Positions 22,487 to 36,599 of a stretch of 64,000 bases of DNA are shown in pieces; positions within the stretch are counted from its first letter, which is position 1; each line of letters opens with the position of its first letter. The DNA is taken from the NCBI RefSeq assembly GCF_000012485.1, contig NC_007512.1:559001-623000 (forward strand), read 5' to 3'. A program made the position numbers and the translations under genes. Source of the stretch: Pelodictyon luteolum DSM 273. GTDB taxonomy: Bacteria > Bacteroidota > Chlorobiia > Chlorobiales > Chlorobiaceae. The notes below the pieces were generated by a model. That model did not search any database. It was not told the DNA's origin and saw only the letters and a program-made list of their open reading frames with translations.

Positions 22487-22737
22487 GGAAAAAAAGTTTT
22501 TTTTTGTGCAAGGTTTCCTGGTGGAGCTCGTCATACTCTATGAAAGCCGGTGAAATGGTTGCACCGTGCTCTCTACAGAGTAGTGAATGTGTGTTTGCGT
22601 TATGTGTGTTGTGTGATGTGTGTGGTTGGATTTTCAACAGCAGTTCTTTCCAGATGAACCGTATGCCGTTGTGATGTGAATGACTTGTGAATGGATGGTT
22701 GATTGATGCAGAGGCTGGGATGGGTTGTTGTTGAAGT

Positions 22738-22778
22738 AGACAGGGAAGGGGGGTTGTGCTCCTTCCCTGTCTTTTTTT
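22738..22778 (+). terminator. Rho-independent terminator downstream of macB
   Basis: A 12-bp perfect stem AGACAGGGAAGG/CCTTCCCTGTCT with an 11-nt loop is followed by seven T on the plus strand. It is ~250 bp past the macB stop, so it may end that operon or an unrecognised small transcript. Confidence 0.8.
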
Positions 22779-22803
22779 ATGCCCGAGCGCAATGCCCCTA
22801 AAC

Positions 22804-22835
22804 GCAGAAACCCCGACCTGGGCCGGGGTTTCTGC
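22804..22835 (-). terminator. Hairpin after sucC (probable terminator)
   Basis: An 11-bp perfect stem GCAGAAACCCC/GGGGTTTCTGC lies 50 bp past the sucC stop on the minus strand. Only a weak T-rich stretch follows. Confidence 0.55.
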
Positions 22836-22885
22836 TGTATTTGTCTGCTGACGGGTCCTGTTCAGGAACCGCCATACTACGCTGC

Positions 22886-24061
22886 TCAGGCCGAGAGCGC
22901 CTGGTTCACTTTCTGGGCGGCGTCCTTCAGGCCGTCGGCTGCGATGAGGTTCAGGCCTGATTCATCGAGCATCTTCTGCGCAATGTCGGCGTTCGTACCC
23001 TCAAGGCGCACGATGACCGGCAGATTCAGTCCGATTTTCCTGGCAGCCTCGATGATGCCGCCGGCAACACGGTCGCAGCGGACAATGCCGCCAAAGATGT
23101 TGACGAGGATCGCCTTGACGTTCTTGTCGCTGAGGATGATCTTGAAGCCTTCCTCGACCGTCTGGGGGCTCGCTCCACCGCCGACGTCCAGAAAGTTGGC
23201 GGGGCGTCCACCGGCAAGCTGGATCATGTCCATTGTCGCCATGGCAAGGCCTGCGCCGTTGACCATGCAGCCGACGTTGCCGTCGAGGCGGACATAGTTG
23301 AGGTTCGATTTCGAGGCCTCGACTTCGAAGGGGTCCTCTTCGGAGATGTCGCGGAGCTCGATGAAGTCCTTGTGGCGGTACAGGGCGTTTGAGTCGAAGT
23401 TGATCTTGGCGTCGAGGGCGAGCACGCGTCCCTCTTTGGTGACGACAAGCGGGTTGATTTCGGCTAGCGCCGCATCAATCGAAGTGTATGCGTTGTAGAG
23501 CGCGGTGATGAAGCTGACTGCGTTGCGGAACTGTTCGCCCTCGAGGCCGAGGAAGAATGCCGCCTCGCGGGCCTGGAAGCCCTGGAGGCCGAAACGTGCG
23601 TCAACCTGGATCTTCAGAAGCAGCTCCGGGGTCTCTTCGGCAACCTTCTCGATTTCCATTCCGCCCTCAGTGGAGATCATGAGGACGTTGTTCGAAGTTG
23701 CGCGGTCGAGGGTGATGCCGACGTAGAACTCGCGGTCGATGTTCATGCCCTCTTCGACAAGAAGCCTGCGTACCTCTTTGCCCTCGGGGCCGGTCTGGTG
23801 CGTGACGAGGGTGGTGCCGAGCATCTGCGATGCGATCTCATGCGCCTCTTCGGGAGACTTGGCGAGCTTCACCCCGCCGGCCTTGCCGCGGCCGCCCGCA
23901 TGGATCTGGGCCTTGATGACCACCACAGGGCTGTCCTGCTCGGCGAACAGCTGCTCAGCTGCCTGCTTGGCCTCCTCAGCCGAATAGGCGACGATTCCTT
24001 TCGGCACGGCCACCCCGAATTTCCTCAGGATATCCTTGCCCTGATATTCATGAATGTTCAT
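22886..24061 (-). CDS. sucC: Succinyl-CoA ligase (ADP/GDP-forming) beta subunit
   Basis: Part of the reductive TCA cycle that green sulfur bacteria use for carbon fixation. The 391 residues begin [17 protein letters not shown], the standard SucC start, with an ATP-grasp domain ([20 protein letters not shown]), [20 protein letters not shown], and the C-terminal ligase domain ([48 protein letters not shown]). The alpha-subunit gene sucD is not adjacent in this window. Confidence 0.96.
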   Translation of the reverse strand: MNIHEYQGKDILRKFGVAVPKGIVAYSAEEAKQAAEQLFAEQDSPVVVIKAQIHAGGRGKAGGVKLAKSPEEAHEIASQMLGTTLVTHQTGPEGKEVRRLLVEEGMNIDREFYVGITLDRATSNNVLMISTEGGMEIEKVAEETPELLLKIQVDARFGLQGFQAREAAFFLGLEGEQFRNAVSFITALYNAYTSIDAALAEINPLVVTKEGRVLALDAKINFDSNALYRHKDFIELRDISEEDPFEVEASKSNLNYVRLDGNVGCMVNGAGLAMATMDMIQLAGGRPANFLDVGGGASPQTVEEGFKIILSDKNVKAILVNIFGGIVRCDRVAGGIIEAARKIGLNLPVIVRLEGTNADIAQKMLDESGLNLIAADGLKDAAQKVNQALSA

Positions 24062-24172
24062 ATTGCTTGAGGTCTTTTGTTACTGACGGTTTTTCGTACG
24101 CATCCCTGACGGGATAAGGCGAGAATTGCGCATAAACTTTATTATAGTAAAATTTACGCGGACGGGAAAACT

Positions 24173-24211
24173 AATACCGCACATTAATACCGGGCATCAA
24201 TACCGGACATT
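24173..24211. repeat. Three tandem copies of a 13-bp repeat upstream of tadA
   Basis: Consensus AATACCGSRCATY, copies at 24173, 24186 and 24199, ending 19 bp before the tadA start. The 13-bp period would break any reading frame, so this is non-coding leader. It may be an operator or simply a slippage-prone tract. Confidence 0.7.
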
Positions 24212-24230
24212 GACACGCAAAGGGATCAAT

Positions 24231-24692
24231 ATGGATTTCACCTATTTCATGGAGCTGGCCTTTCGTGAGGCCCGGAAAGCATTTGAAGCCGGGGAGGTGC
24301 CGGTCGGTGCGGTGGTGCTCGACGCATCGAGCCACGTCGTCGGGCGGGGCTATAATCAGGTCGAAACCCTTTCAGACGCCACGGCCCATGCCGAGATCAT
24401 CGCCCTCACTGCCGCCATGGCGACTCTCGGCAACAAATACCTCAACGACTGTACGCTTGTCGTGACACTGGAGCCCTGTCCGATGTGCGCCGGGGCAATC
24501 GTCAATGCGAAAGTCGGCCGGGTGGTGTTTGGTGCCTACGACCCGAAGATGGGGGCTGCCGGATCGGTCCTGAATGTCACCGGATGCCGCGCCCTCAACC
24601 ACCAGCCGGAGGTGTTCGGCGGTATCATGGAGGCCCGCGCTCAAGGTCTCCTGCAGGACTTTTTCGCGGAGCTTCGAAGAAAGGTGCGGTAA
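24231..24692 (+). CDS. tadA: tRNA-adenosine deaminase-type nucleoside deaminase
   Basis: 153 residues of the CDA fold. Zinc site: TAHAEIIAL (His-Ala-Glu) and EPCPMCAGAIVNAKVGRVVFGAYDPKMGAAGS, the TadA-type extended motif. TadA makes inosine at the wobble position of tRNA-Arg(ACG). The start at 24231 follows AAAGGGATCAAT; an earlier in-frame opening from 24126 covers the tandem repeats and is not coding. The gene converges with the DUF697-like gene with only 15 bp between stops. Confidence 0.9.
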   Translation: MDFTYFMELAFREARKAFEAGEVPVGAVVLDASSHVVGRGYNQVETLSDATAHAEIIALTAAMATLGNKYLNDCTLVVTLEPCPMCAGAIVNAKVGRVVFGAYDPKMGAAGSVLNVTGCRALNHQPEVFGGIMEARAQGLLQDFFAELRRKVR

Positions 24693-24707
24693 CTGGCGGC
24701 GTGAGGG

Positions 24708-25730
24708 CTACTCTCCGCCTTTTTCGACGGAGATGTTCTCGCGGATGATGTGCTTCACCGAGTTGGCCAGATGGGAGAAAAGGTCCTGGGCGATGCCGCT
24801 GCCCGCCGTTGGCGGAGTGACGGTATCGAGGCTTTCGATGCCCGCCTTTTTCACCGCGGTGCTGATCGTCACCGACAGCACCGGGTTGCACTCCCTGACG
24901 ATCTCCTTCAGCATGAAGGCGGCTTCGAACATGCTCTGCTGAACGATTTCCCGCCGGTCCTCCTCCGTCGTCATCTGGCATCGCCGTGTCGTGATCATGC
25001 CGGCAAGGCATGTCAGGTATGCGTTCGTTGATCCTGCAAGAAACAGGTTCAGGAAGAAGGGTGTCAGGAGGTTGCCTGCCGGCAGGAGCGAAGAGAGCGT
25101 ATTGCTGAATGACGACTGGATGATCGGCTTGATGTGAGCTGGAATCTCCTCTTTCTGGAAGTCGGAAAGAGGCAGGAGTTCGTATACCCCTCTTGTGAGG
25201 GCAATGAACTCCCTGAAATTCTGCCGGCGGTGGTGCATGCAGTAGATGCGCCATACCAGACGGATCATGTTGAAAAATGAGGTCGATGTGCCGTAGGCGG
25301 TACCCTGGGCGAAGGCGCCGACGAAGAAGTTTTTTGTGGCAACTTCCTTCGTGGCGGTGAGGGCTTCGGCTTCAAGCAGCTTCAGGTTGGCCCGTACCCA
25401 GCGCAGGTCGCTTTGCTTTCCATTCCGGTCCGGATGCATGGGGTGAACCGGCATGCGCGATCCCATCCATGCGGCGTAGGATGCCAGATCTTTTGCACCG
25501 GCATCACCGGGCAGTGCAGGGTGCCGTGGTGTCGAGAGAAAGCGGACAGCAGTCCATGCCAGCCAGACGATGACCGTGGTCGATAGGGCGATGAAGGCAA
25601 GGCCTCCATAAGGGATGATGGTGTCGAAAAGCCCTGCGGCTGCTGTGATCTGGTTCAGGGTGAAGACCCCGACAAGCAGGATGGCTGCTGCCGTGAAGGC
25701 GTAGAGGAGTGCCGTTGCTTTTCTTTTCAT
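24708..25730 (-). CDS. DUF697/YcjF-like membrane protein
   Basis: 340 residues. Two N-terminal transmembrane helices (about 8-28 and 40-62) are followed by a soluble linker and a helical domain (AFAQGTAYGTSTSFFNMIRLVWRIYCMHHRRQN...; HIKPIIQSSFSNTLSSLLPAGNLLTPFFLNLFLAGSTNAYLTCLAGMI) of the kind in DUF697 proteins. In other bacteria these are often paired with an Era-like GTPase (YcjX), which is not seen here. Function unknown. Confidence 0.65.
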   Translation of the reverse strand: MKRKATALLYAFTAAAILLVGVFTLNQITAAAGLFDTIIPYGGLAFIALSTTVIVWLAWTAVRFLSTPRHPALPGDAGAKDLASYAAWMGSRMPVHPMHPDRNGKQSDLRWVRANLKLLEAEALTATKEVATKNFFVGAFAQGTAYGTSTSFFNMIRLVWRIYCMHHRRQNFREFIALTRGVYELLPLSDFQKEEIPAHIKPIIQSSFSNTLSSLLPAGNLLTPFFLNLFLAGSTNAYLTCLAGMITTRRCQMTTEEDRREIVQQSMFEAAFMLKEIVRECNPVLSVTISTAVKKAGIESLDTVTPPTAGSGIAQDLFSHLANSVKHIIRENISVEKGGE

Positions 25731-25820
25731 GCCTGCGTCCCCTTGGTTAGCGGGATAGAGTCTGTCGTATCATTCTCACTAATGTACGACTTCGTACGAC
25801 TTCTTTTATGAAAAGAGCGC

Positions 25821-27080
25821 TCAGCGTCCCTCGGGATGCTTGGGGAGGCGGATCGAGTGATCCTGGCTGTGCTGGTAGTCGAGGAATATGTCTTCGGCCG
25901 GGGGGAGCTGCCAGGTGCCGTCCGCCATGCGGTTGGTCGTCTCTTTCAGGCGGTAGGTGGTGTGGCCGCAGGTCCAGCAGTCGTATTTGGCCATGCCGGT
26001 GCAGAGGCAGGTTTTTTCTTCGACCTCGAGCGGTTCGCCCGGTCTGCGCTCTTCTAGAGCTTTATGGTATGCATCGATGTAGGTGCACTTGCCGCCGTTT
26101 TCGAGCAGGTATCCGAGGCCCTCGCAGTTCGGCTTGATGGCGTAGCGGAGGGTTGGCGACTGGCGGAGCATCCGCATCGGGTAGCCGGTGGTGGATGCCA
26201 TGTTGACGACGATGTCCTCTTCCCGTGCGTTGAGGTACTCCTGCTTGACGTTGGCGGGAAGACCGGCCTCCGCCGTGATGGTGAAGCGGGTTGCTACCTG
26301 GACGGCGCCAGCCCCTTCGGCCATGTACTGGGCTGCATCGGTACCGGTGAATATGCCTCCGGCAGGGATGACCGGGATCTGGAGTCCCTCTTCTTTGATG
26401 AATGCGAGGACTTCCGTGAAGATGGTATGCAGGTCGAACTTCTTCCAGTCGTCGGGGCCGAAGCCGAGGTGGCCGCCGGCAAGCGGGCCTTCAACGACAA
26501 TATAGTCCGGCAGGCGCTCGAGGCGCACGGCCCGTTTCATGAAGATGGAGAGAGCCCTTACCGAGGAGATGACGATGCCGATCTTGACGTCGCGGAACCG
26601 GGGGTGGTCCTGGATGAGGTCGAGGGTGCGGAGGTTGAGGCCTGCGGCGAGGGTGATGCCGTCGATTCCGGCATCCATGGCCGAGCGGAGCCTGACCTTC
26701 AGCGTTTCGTTGGCGCCGTTCATGGTCAGCTTTTCCATGCAGTTCAGGAAAATCAGGCCGTTGCCCGTTTTCTGCGAAACGGTATGCTCGATATATCTTT
26801 TCTGCGCCTCTGCCACTTCACCGAGGTCGAACTTGACTTCGGACTTGTCACGGCTGTCGGTGAATGCCGCATATCTCTTTCTTTTTGTGCTGACAAAGGA
26901 GGTATTGAAGATCCTGTCGCAGACGTACCCGGTCTCTGCGTCTGAGATATGGCCGATACCGCCGAGTTTTTCAGCCGCCAGAGCAAGTTCGGTTGTCGAG
27001 ATGTTTACTCCCATGCCGCCGATGATGATCGGGACATACTCTCGCGCGCCCAGTTTCAGCCTGAAATTATCTACCTTCAT
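25821..27080 (-). CDS. Nitronate monooxygenase / 2-nitropropane dioxygenase family flavoprotein
   Basis: 419 residues, an FMN TIM-barrel. Landmarks: PIIIGGMGVNISTTELALAAEKLGGIGHIS near the N-terminus, YIVVEGPLAGGHLGF (catalytic-His region, ~190-205), IPVIPAGGIFTGTDAAQYMAEGAGAVQVATRF (FMN phosphate site). The family oxidises nitronates or acts as enoyl-ACP reductase (FabK). The last ~110 residues are an extension with clustered Cys (NCEGLGYLL, GGKCTYID, KTCLCTGMAKYDCWTCGH), perhaps a metal site. No operon partner. Confidence 0.85.
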   Translation of the reverse strand: MKVDNFRLKLGAREYVPIIIGGMGVNISTTELALAAEKLGGIGHISDAETGYVCDRIFNTSFVSTKRKRYAAFTDSRDKSEVKFDLGEVAEAQKRYIEHTVSQKTGNGLIFLNCMEKLTMNGANETLKVRLRSAMDAGIDGITLAAGLNLRTLDLIQDHPRFRDVKIGIVISSVRALSIFMKRAVRLERLPDYIVVEGPLAGGHLGFGPDDWKKFDLHTIFTEVLAFIKEEGLQIPVIPAGGIFTGTDAAQYMAEGAGAVQVATRFTITAEAGLPANVKQEYLNAREEDIVVNMASTTGYPMRMLRQSPTLRYAIKPNCEGLGYLLENGGKCTYIDAYHKALEERRPGEPLEVEEKTCLCTGMAKYDCWTCGHTTYRLKETTNRMADGTWQLPPAEDIFLDYQHSQDHSIRLPKHPEGR

Positions 27081-27403
27081 TGTCCTGTGTTAAATCGAGA
27101 TATACGTGCATTTACAGATCCTCATCTCCCCTGAGGCCGGGGGTGGCATGCAGTGGTGATAACGTGCCGGCCGCCAAAAATTATTTAAGATATCACATTT
27201 TGCACTATAAATCTACAGCCAATTCGGAGAAAAACCGTCCCCTCAATCATTTGGACATTTCCGATGGAGTTCAGTGGCCCGATAATTAATCCCCTTTGAG
27301 AAAAGGTGGGGAGATTGTTAAATTGGAGACCAATCTGAAAAAGGGCCATCGGGGCACAAGAGATAGTACGCTGAATCCGAATTAACATCCTGAAGGGGGC
27401 ATT
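27081..27403. other. Divergent intergenic region upstream of gpmA
   Basis: About 320 bp between divergent genes. The last bases carry a GAAGGGGG ribosome-binding site for gpmA. An imperfect inverted repeat (AATCCCC...GGGGAGATT, ~27286-27315) is present. No RNA gene or ORF is supported. Confidence 0.4.
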
Positions 27404-28147
27404 ATGATCAAACTGGTTTTGTTGCGGCATGGAGAGAGTCAGTGGAACCTTGAAAACAGATTCACCGGCTGGCACGACATCGACCTGACGGAACGCGGAC
27501 GCAAAGAGGCGGCAAACGCCGGAAAACTCATCCGCGCAGAAGGTATCGTGTTCGACGTGGCCTACACCTCCGTGCTCAAGCGTGCCATCCGCACCCTCTG
27601 GAGCGTGCTCGACGAAATGGACCAGATGTGGCTGCCGGTCCACAAGAGCTGGCGGCTCAACGAACGCCACTACGGCGCCCTGCAGGGACTCAACAAAACC
27701 GAGACTTCGCAGAAGTACGGCGAAGAGCAGGTGCTCGTGTGGAGGCGCAGCTACGATACGCCGCCTCCCGCTCTGGGCCGCGATGATGAACGCTGGCCGG
27801 GTGCAGACCCCCGTTACCGCGGCATGGCCGAAGGGGAGATCCCCCTCAGCGAGTGCCTGAAGGATACGGTCGCCCGTTTCCTCCCTCTCTGGCACGAGAC
27901 CATCGCTCCCCAGATCCGGAGCGGGAAGAGTGTAGCCATCGTGGCACACGGCAACTCGCTGCGCGCTCTCGTCAAGTATCTTGACAACATCTCAGAAGAC
28001 GATATCGTCGGACTGAACATTCCCACCGGCATCCCGCTTGTCTATGAGCTGGACGATGACCTGAAACCGCTGAAGAGTTACTACCTCGGGGACCAGGATG
28101 CCGTGAAGCAGGCGGTGGCCGCCGTGGCCGGTCAGGCGAAAGCCTGA
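27404..28147 (+). CDS. gpmA: 2,3-bisphosphoglycerate-dependent phosphoglycerate mutase
   Basis: Interconverts 3- and 2-phosphoglycerate. The 247 residues carry [26 protein letters not shown] (phosphohistidine in RHG at ~residue 9), [51 protein letters not shown] and [14 protein letters not shown] with the second catalytic His. Length and motifs are normal for the cofactor-dependent enzyme. Confidence 0.97.
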
Positions 28148-28259
28148 GCGGGAGAACGGTGGGTATGTGAGAATTTTTTGCTGAAAAGCCTTATATTCTG
28201 CACCTTGGTTGCGCTGTCGCCTTTATTTCGAAATTACCAGAAAAGTTGTGCCTAATAAT

Positions 28260-32861
<4,602 letters not shown>

Positions 32862-32892
32862 GAACGAGTTAATTATCGAGTAAACTATCGCT

Positions 32893-34371
32893 ATGGGCAA
32901 AGTTAAGGGTTTCATGGAGTTCCAGAGGGCAGTGCCTCGGGACAGGGCGCCGCTGGAGAGGATCAAGGACTGGAACGAGTTCCATCTGGAGATGGAGGAC
33001 GCGGGGCTCCGCGATCAGGGCGCGCGCTGCATGGACTGCGGCACCCCGTTCTGCCATACCGGCATTATGCTTGCCGGAATGACGACCGGATGTCCGATCC
33101 ACAACCTCATTCCCGAATGGAACGACCTTGTGTACAACGGCTACTGGGCGGATGCCTACGACCGGTTGATGAAAACCAACAATTTCCCCGAGTTCACCGG
33201 ACGGGTATGTCCCGCACCCTGCGAAGGGTCCTGCGTGCTCGGCATCATCGAGCCGCCGGTCACCATCAAGAACATCGAGTGCGCAATCATCGAACGGGCG
33301 TTTGCCGAGGGTCAGGTCGAACCCAAATCAATCGCCTTCCGCACCGGCAAAAGCGTTGCCGTCGTCGGGTCGGGTCCCTCGGGACTTGCGGCCGCCGACC
33401 AGCTCAACAAAGCCGGTCACACGGTCACGGTGTTCGAGCGTGATGACCGTTGCGGCGGACTGTTGATGTACGGCATCCCGAACATGAAGCTGGACAAGGA
33501 GCAGGTGGTGCAGCGCCGTATCGGACTCATGCAGCAGGAAGGGGTCGACTTCAGGGTGAGGACGGAGGTCGGTGTCGACTTTCCGGCTGAGCAGCTGCTC
33601 TCGGACTTCGACGCCGTAGTGCTCTGCACCGGTTCGACGAAGCCCCGCGACCTCGATGCAGAGGGACGCAGGGAGGCTTCAGGCATCCATTTTGCAATGG
33701 ACTTCCTCCGTTCTTCAACGAAATCCCTGCTTGATAGTACGGCCCCCGCCCTCTCCGCCGAAGGCAGGCATGTCGTCGTCATCGGCGGCGGTGACACCGG
33801 CACGGACTGCGTGGCAACCTCGATCCGTCAGGGATGCATGAGCGTCGTCCAGCTGGAGATTATGCCGAAACCCGCGCTCGAACGGCCCGATGACAACCCA
33901 TGGCCCCAGTGGCCGAAGACCTTCAAGGTCGACTACGGACAGGAAGAGGCCGCTGCCCTGCAGGGCGACGACCCGAGGAAATACTCCATGATGACGAAGA
34001 AGTTCATCACGGACGGCAGCGGCAACCTGAAGGGTGTAGAGGCTTCGGAAGTGGAGTGGGTCAAAAAGGACGGCCGTTTCATCCCGCAGCCGGTCTCGGG
34101 TACCGAACAGATTTTCCCTGCCGAGCTCGTGCTGCTAGCAATGGGTTTTCTCGGTCCCGAAGAGGCTCTGCTCGACCAGCTCCATGTTGAGCGCGACCTG
34201 CGCATGAATATCAAGGCCCCCGAAACCACCTACCGGGCAGGTGAGGGAAAGATATTTGCCGCAGGCGACGCCCGCCGCGGCCAGAGCCTCGTTGTCTGGG
34301 CCATTCAGGAGGGCCGTGCGGCAGCGCGCGAATGCGACCGTTTTCTCATGGGAGAAACGTTCCTTCCGTAA
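32893..34371 (+). CDS. gltD: Glutamate synthase small subunit
   Basis: 492 residues; passes electrons from NAD(P)H through FAD and two [4Fe-4S] clusters to GltB. Seen: Cys groups [10 protein letters not shown] and [14 protein letters not shown], the FAD Rossmann motif [22 protein letters not shown] (~155), and the pyridine-nucleotide motif [21 protein letters not shown]. Downstream is a DUF4404 gene after 90 bp. Confidence 0.97.
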   Translation: MGKVKGFMEFQRAVPRDRAPLERIKDWNEFHLEMEDAGLRDQGARCMDCGTPFCHTGIMLAGMTTGCPIHNLIPEWNDLVYNGYWADAYDRLMKTNNFPEFTGRVCPAPCEGSCVLGIIEPPVTIKNIECAIIERAFAEGQVEPKSIAFRTGKSVAVVGSGPSGLAAADQLNKAGHTVTVFERDDRCGGLLMYGIPNMKLDKEQVVQRRIGLMQQEGVDFRVRTEVGVDFPAEQLLSDFDAVVLCTGSTKPRDLDAEGRREASGIHFAMDFLRSSTKSLLDSTAPALSAEGRHVVVIGGGDTGTDCVATSIRQGCMSVVQLEIMPKPALERPDDNPWPQWPKTFKVDYGQEEAAALQGDDPRKYSMMTKKFITDGSGNLKGVEASEVEWVKKDGRFIPQPVSGTEQIFPAELVLLAMGFLGPEEALLDQLHVERDLRMNIKAPETTYRAGEGKIFAAGDARRGQSLVVWAIQEGRAAARECDRFLMGETFLP

Positions 34372-34461
34372 ACGAACAGGAGTGTTAGGCGGTTATACAG
34401 GTATCCATTTTCAATCAGGACGCATCCATCGGGGATGCACTTATAAAAGGCTGGTGGTGTT

Positions 34462-34734
34462 ATGGAACAGCAGAAACTCAGGGAGCTCCTCGAATCGCTC
34501 CACCATGAGCTTGAACAGGTTGATTCGCTCGACGAGTCAACCAGTCGGGTGCTCTGTGACCTGAAAGAGGATCTCGGACGGCTTGCCGGGCAACAGGGCG
34601 CAGCGGATATATGCCGGGACGAGCCTTTCATGGAACGGATGAATGATGCCGTAGACCACTTCGAGACAGACCACCCGAAACTGAGCATGGCTCTCCAGCA
34701 TGTCCTTGACAGCCTCGCAAAAATGGGCCTCTGA
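34462..34734 (+). CDS. DUF4404 family protein
   Basis: A 90-residue acidic, all-helical protein (LRELLESLHHELEQVDSLDE...; FMERMNDAVDHFETDHPKLSMALQHVLDSLAKMGL). The ...HFExxHPxLTxxlxxxxdxLxxMGI pattern is the DUF4404 signature. No function is known. It stands alone between gltD and clpX with its own ribosome-binding region (GGTGGTGTT). Confidence 0.8.
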   Translation: MEQQKLRELLESLHHELEQVDSLDESTSRVLCDLKEDLGRLAGQQGAADICRDEPFMERMNDAVDHFETDHPKLSMALQHVLDSLAKMGL

Positions 34735-34786
34735 TGGCCCCTTGTGCCCTAATTGACAACATAACGACAGAACGCAGAAGCAGCAG

Positions 34787-36112
34787 ATGACCAGAGAACG
34801 AGAGACGGCAAAAGGAAAAACACGGAACATTAACCGGGGCGGTGATGGAGGAGAGCAGGTATACTGCTCATTCTGCGGACGGAGCGCACAGGAGGTCTCG
34901 AGCATGGTCGCCGGGCCCATGGCCTTCATCTGCGACCGCTGCATCAAGACATCCTACGATATTCTGCGCAAGGAGCTGAGCGCCATACAGCATCCCGAAG
35001 TGATTGCCGAGCAGCCGTTTCTCCCGCGCCTTGTCAGCCCGAAGGCCATCCTCGAGTCGCTCAATCAGTACGTCGTCGGCCAGGAAAGGGCGAAACGCTC
35101 GCTTGCCGTCGCCGTCTACAATCACTACAAGCGCATCGACTCGCAGGAGTGGCGGCACGATGATGACGAAATCGTCATCGAGAAGAGCAACATCATGCTC
35201 ATCGGCCCCACCGGCACAGGAAAGACGCTGCTTGCCCAGACGCTCGCCAACCTGCTCGAGGTTCCGTTCTCAATCGTCGATGCCACATCCCTTACTGAAG
35301 CGGGCTATGTCGGAGACGATGTCGAAACCATCCTGGCACGTCTGCTCCATGCCTCCGACTTCAATCTCGAACGGGCGGAGCGCGGCATCATCTACGTCGA
35401 CGAAATCGACAAGATCGCCCGCAAGTCGGCCAATGTCTCCATCACCCGCGACGTCTCGGGCGAAGGGGTGCAGCAGGCGCTCTTGAAGATCCTGGAGGGC
35501 GCAGTGGTCGGTGTTCCCCCGAAGGGCGGACGCAAGCATCCCGAGCAGCAGCTCATCAACATCAACACGAAGAACATCCTCTTCATCTGCGGCGGCGCAT
35601 TCGAGGGGCTCGACCGGCTCATCGCCCGCAGGATCTCCAAGTCATCAATGGGGTTCGGCTCAAGCGTCACGGACAAGCAGAGCGGTTACGACCCCGAAAT
35701 CCTCAAGCACGTCACCCAGGACGATCTGCACGAGTATGGACTGATTCCGGAGTTCATCGGTCGGCTTCCGGTGCTCAGCACTCTCGACCCGCTAGATGCC
35801 GACGCCCTGCGCAGCATCCTCGTCGAGCCGAAGAATGCACTTGTCAAGCAGTACGGCAAACTCTTTGAAATGGACGGGGTTGAACTTGAGTTCACGCCCG
35901 AAGCTCTGGAAAGGGTTGTCGCCATTGCAATCGAGCGGGGGACCGGTGCGCGTGCGCTCCGCTCCGTGCTCGAGAACGTGATGATTGATATCATGTTCGA
36001 GCTCCCGACCATGAAAGGGGTGGGCAAATGCATCATCACTGAAGAGGTCATCGACCGCAAAGGCGAGCCCATCTACCTTGACGGGGCAGGCAGAAAGAAA
36101 AAAAGAGCATAA
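34787..36112 (+). CDS. clpX: ATP-dependent Clp protease ATPase subunit ClpX
   Basis: 441 residues. N-terminal zinc-binding domain with [11 protein letters not shown] and FICDRCI; AAA+ domain with Walker A GPTGTGKT (~residue 143), Walker [16 protein letters not shown], the pore loop in [11 protein letters not shown], an RKG-type loop ([15 protein letters not shown]) and sensor 2 [13 protein letters not shown]. It unfolds substrates for ClpP; no clpP gene is adjacent in the window. Confidence 0.97.
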   Translation: MTRERETAKGKTRNINRGGDGGEQVYCSFCGRSAQEVSSMVAGPMAFICDRCIKTSYDILRKELSAIQHPEVIAEQPFLPRLVSPKAILESLNQYVVGQERAKRSLAVAVYNHYKRIDSQEWRHDDDEIVIEKSNIMLIGPTGTGKTLLAQTLANLLEVPFSIVDATSLTEAGYVGDDVETILARLLHASDFNLERAERGIIYVDEIDKIARKSANVSITRDVSGEGVQQALLKILEGAVVGVPPKGGRKHPEQQLININTKNILFICGGAFEGLDRLIARRISKSSMGFGSSVTDKQSGYDPEILKHVTQDDLHEYGLIPEFIGRLPVLSTLDPLDADALRSILVEPKNALVKQYGKLFEMDGVELEFTPEALERVVAIAIERGTGARALRSVLENVMIDIMFELPTMKGVGKCIITEEVIDRKGEPIYLDGAGRKKKRA

Positions 36113-36181
36113 AATGATGACGCGGCCCGTAATCCGCTTTGTATTTTATGAATCTTGTCCTATATTAACAGCCTTTCAGAA

Positions 36182-36255
36182 GGGCGATTAGCTCAGTTGG
36201 TTAGAGCGCTACATTGACACTGTAGAGGTCAGAAGTTCGAATCTTCTATCGCCCA
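36182..36255 (+). tRNA. tRNA-Val(GAC)
   Basis: A 74-nt cloverleaf: acceptor GGGCGAT/ATCGCCC, D-arm GCTC...GAGC, anticodon stem CTACA/TGTAG with loop TTGACAC (anticodon GAC), T-arm AGAAG TTCGAAT CTTCT, discriminator A. CCA is not encoded. From the A of the anticodon onward the sequence recurs 3101 bp downstream, so this tRNA is the anchor of the island. Confidence 0.95.
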
Positions 36256-36599
36256 CATCCCACATAAAAGCCTGCAAGTAAACAACTTGCAGGCTTTTTC
36301 TTTCCTCCCTTGTACCGCCAAAATACTTCCACTTTATCCTAGTTAACTCCGTTTTCCCATGGTTTTGTTACGCCATTGTTATACGAGTTTTTTACTTCTC
36401 CTGAAAAAACCAGATAACTCATTGCATAATTGAATATTGCGCTTGTATGCGTAATGCCTGCGCTACCTCTACAATCTTTTTGTTCAGGTTTCTGGCATTT
36501 ATCGGTGCCAAATGGCCAGAACGTTTTTGGCTTCTTTAGCCCGAGGGTGGCTCATCTTATAAAAGGGGGCGATAGCTGCTACAATCTCCGCATGCTAAA
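36256..36599. other. Gene-free stretch between tRNA-Val and metallophosphoesterase gene
   Basis: AT-rich compared with neighbours. Holds the tRNA terminator, then ~300 bp with no ORF of coding character. TTTTGTTACGCCATTGTTATACGAG near 36363 resembles a GTTACG-containing stretch just left of the right repeat (39232-39258). Repeated at 39357-39700. Confidence 0.5.
36266..36299 (+). terminator. Terminator after tRNA-Val
   Basis: A 14-bp perfect stem AAAAGCCTGCAAGT/ACTTGCAGGCTTTT with a 5-nt loop, ending in five T, 11 bp past the tRNA. It is duplicated at 39367-39400 as part of the long repeat. Confidence 0.9.

Larger units (their letters stand above)
22487..22885. other. Intergenic region between macB and sucC
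   Basis: About 400 bp separating convergent genes. It holds a T-run directly after macB (22494-22505), a GT-rich tract near 22585-22630 and the two hairpins listed separately. No ORF with coding character or RNA gene is seen. Confidence 0.5.

Noticed and set aside
25784-25803. Two tandem GTACGACTTC units upstream of the DUF697-like gene
   Set aside because: Only two 10-bp copies; too short to call regulatory.
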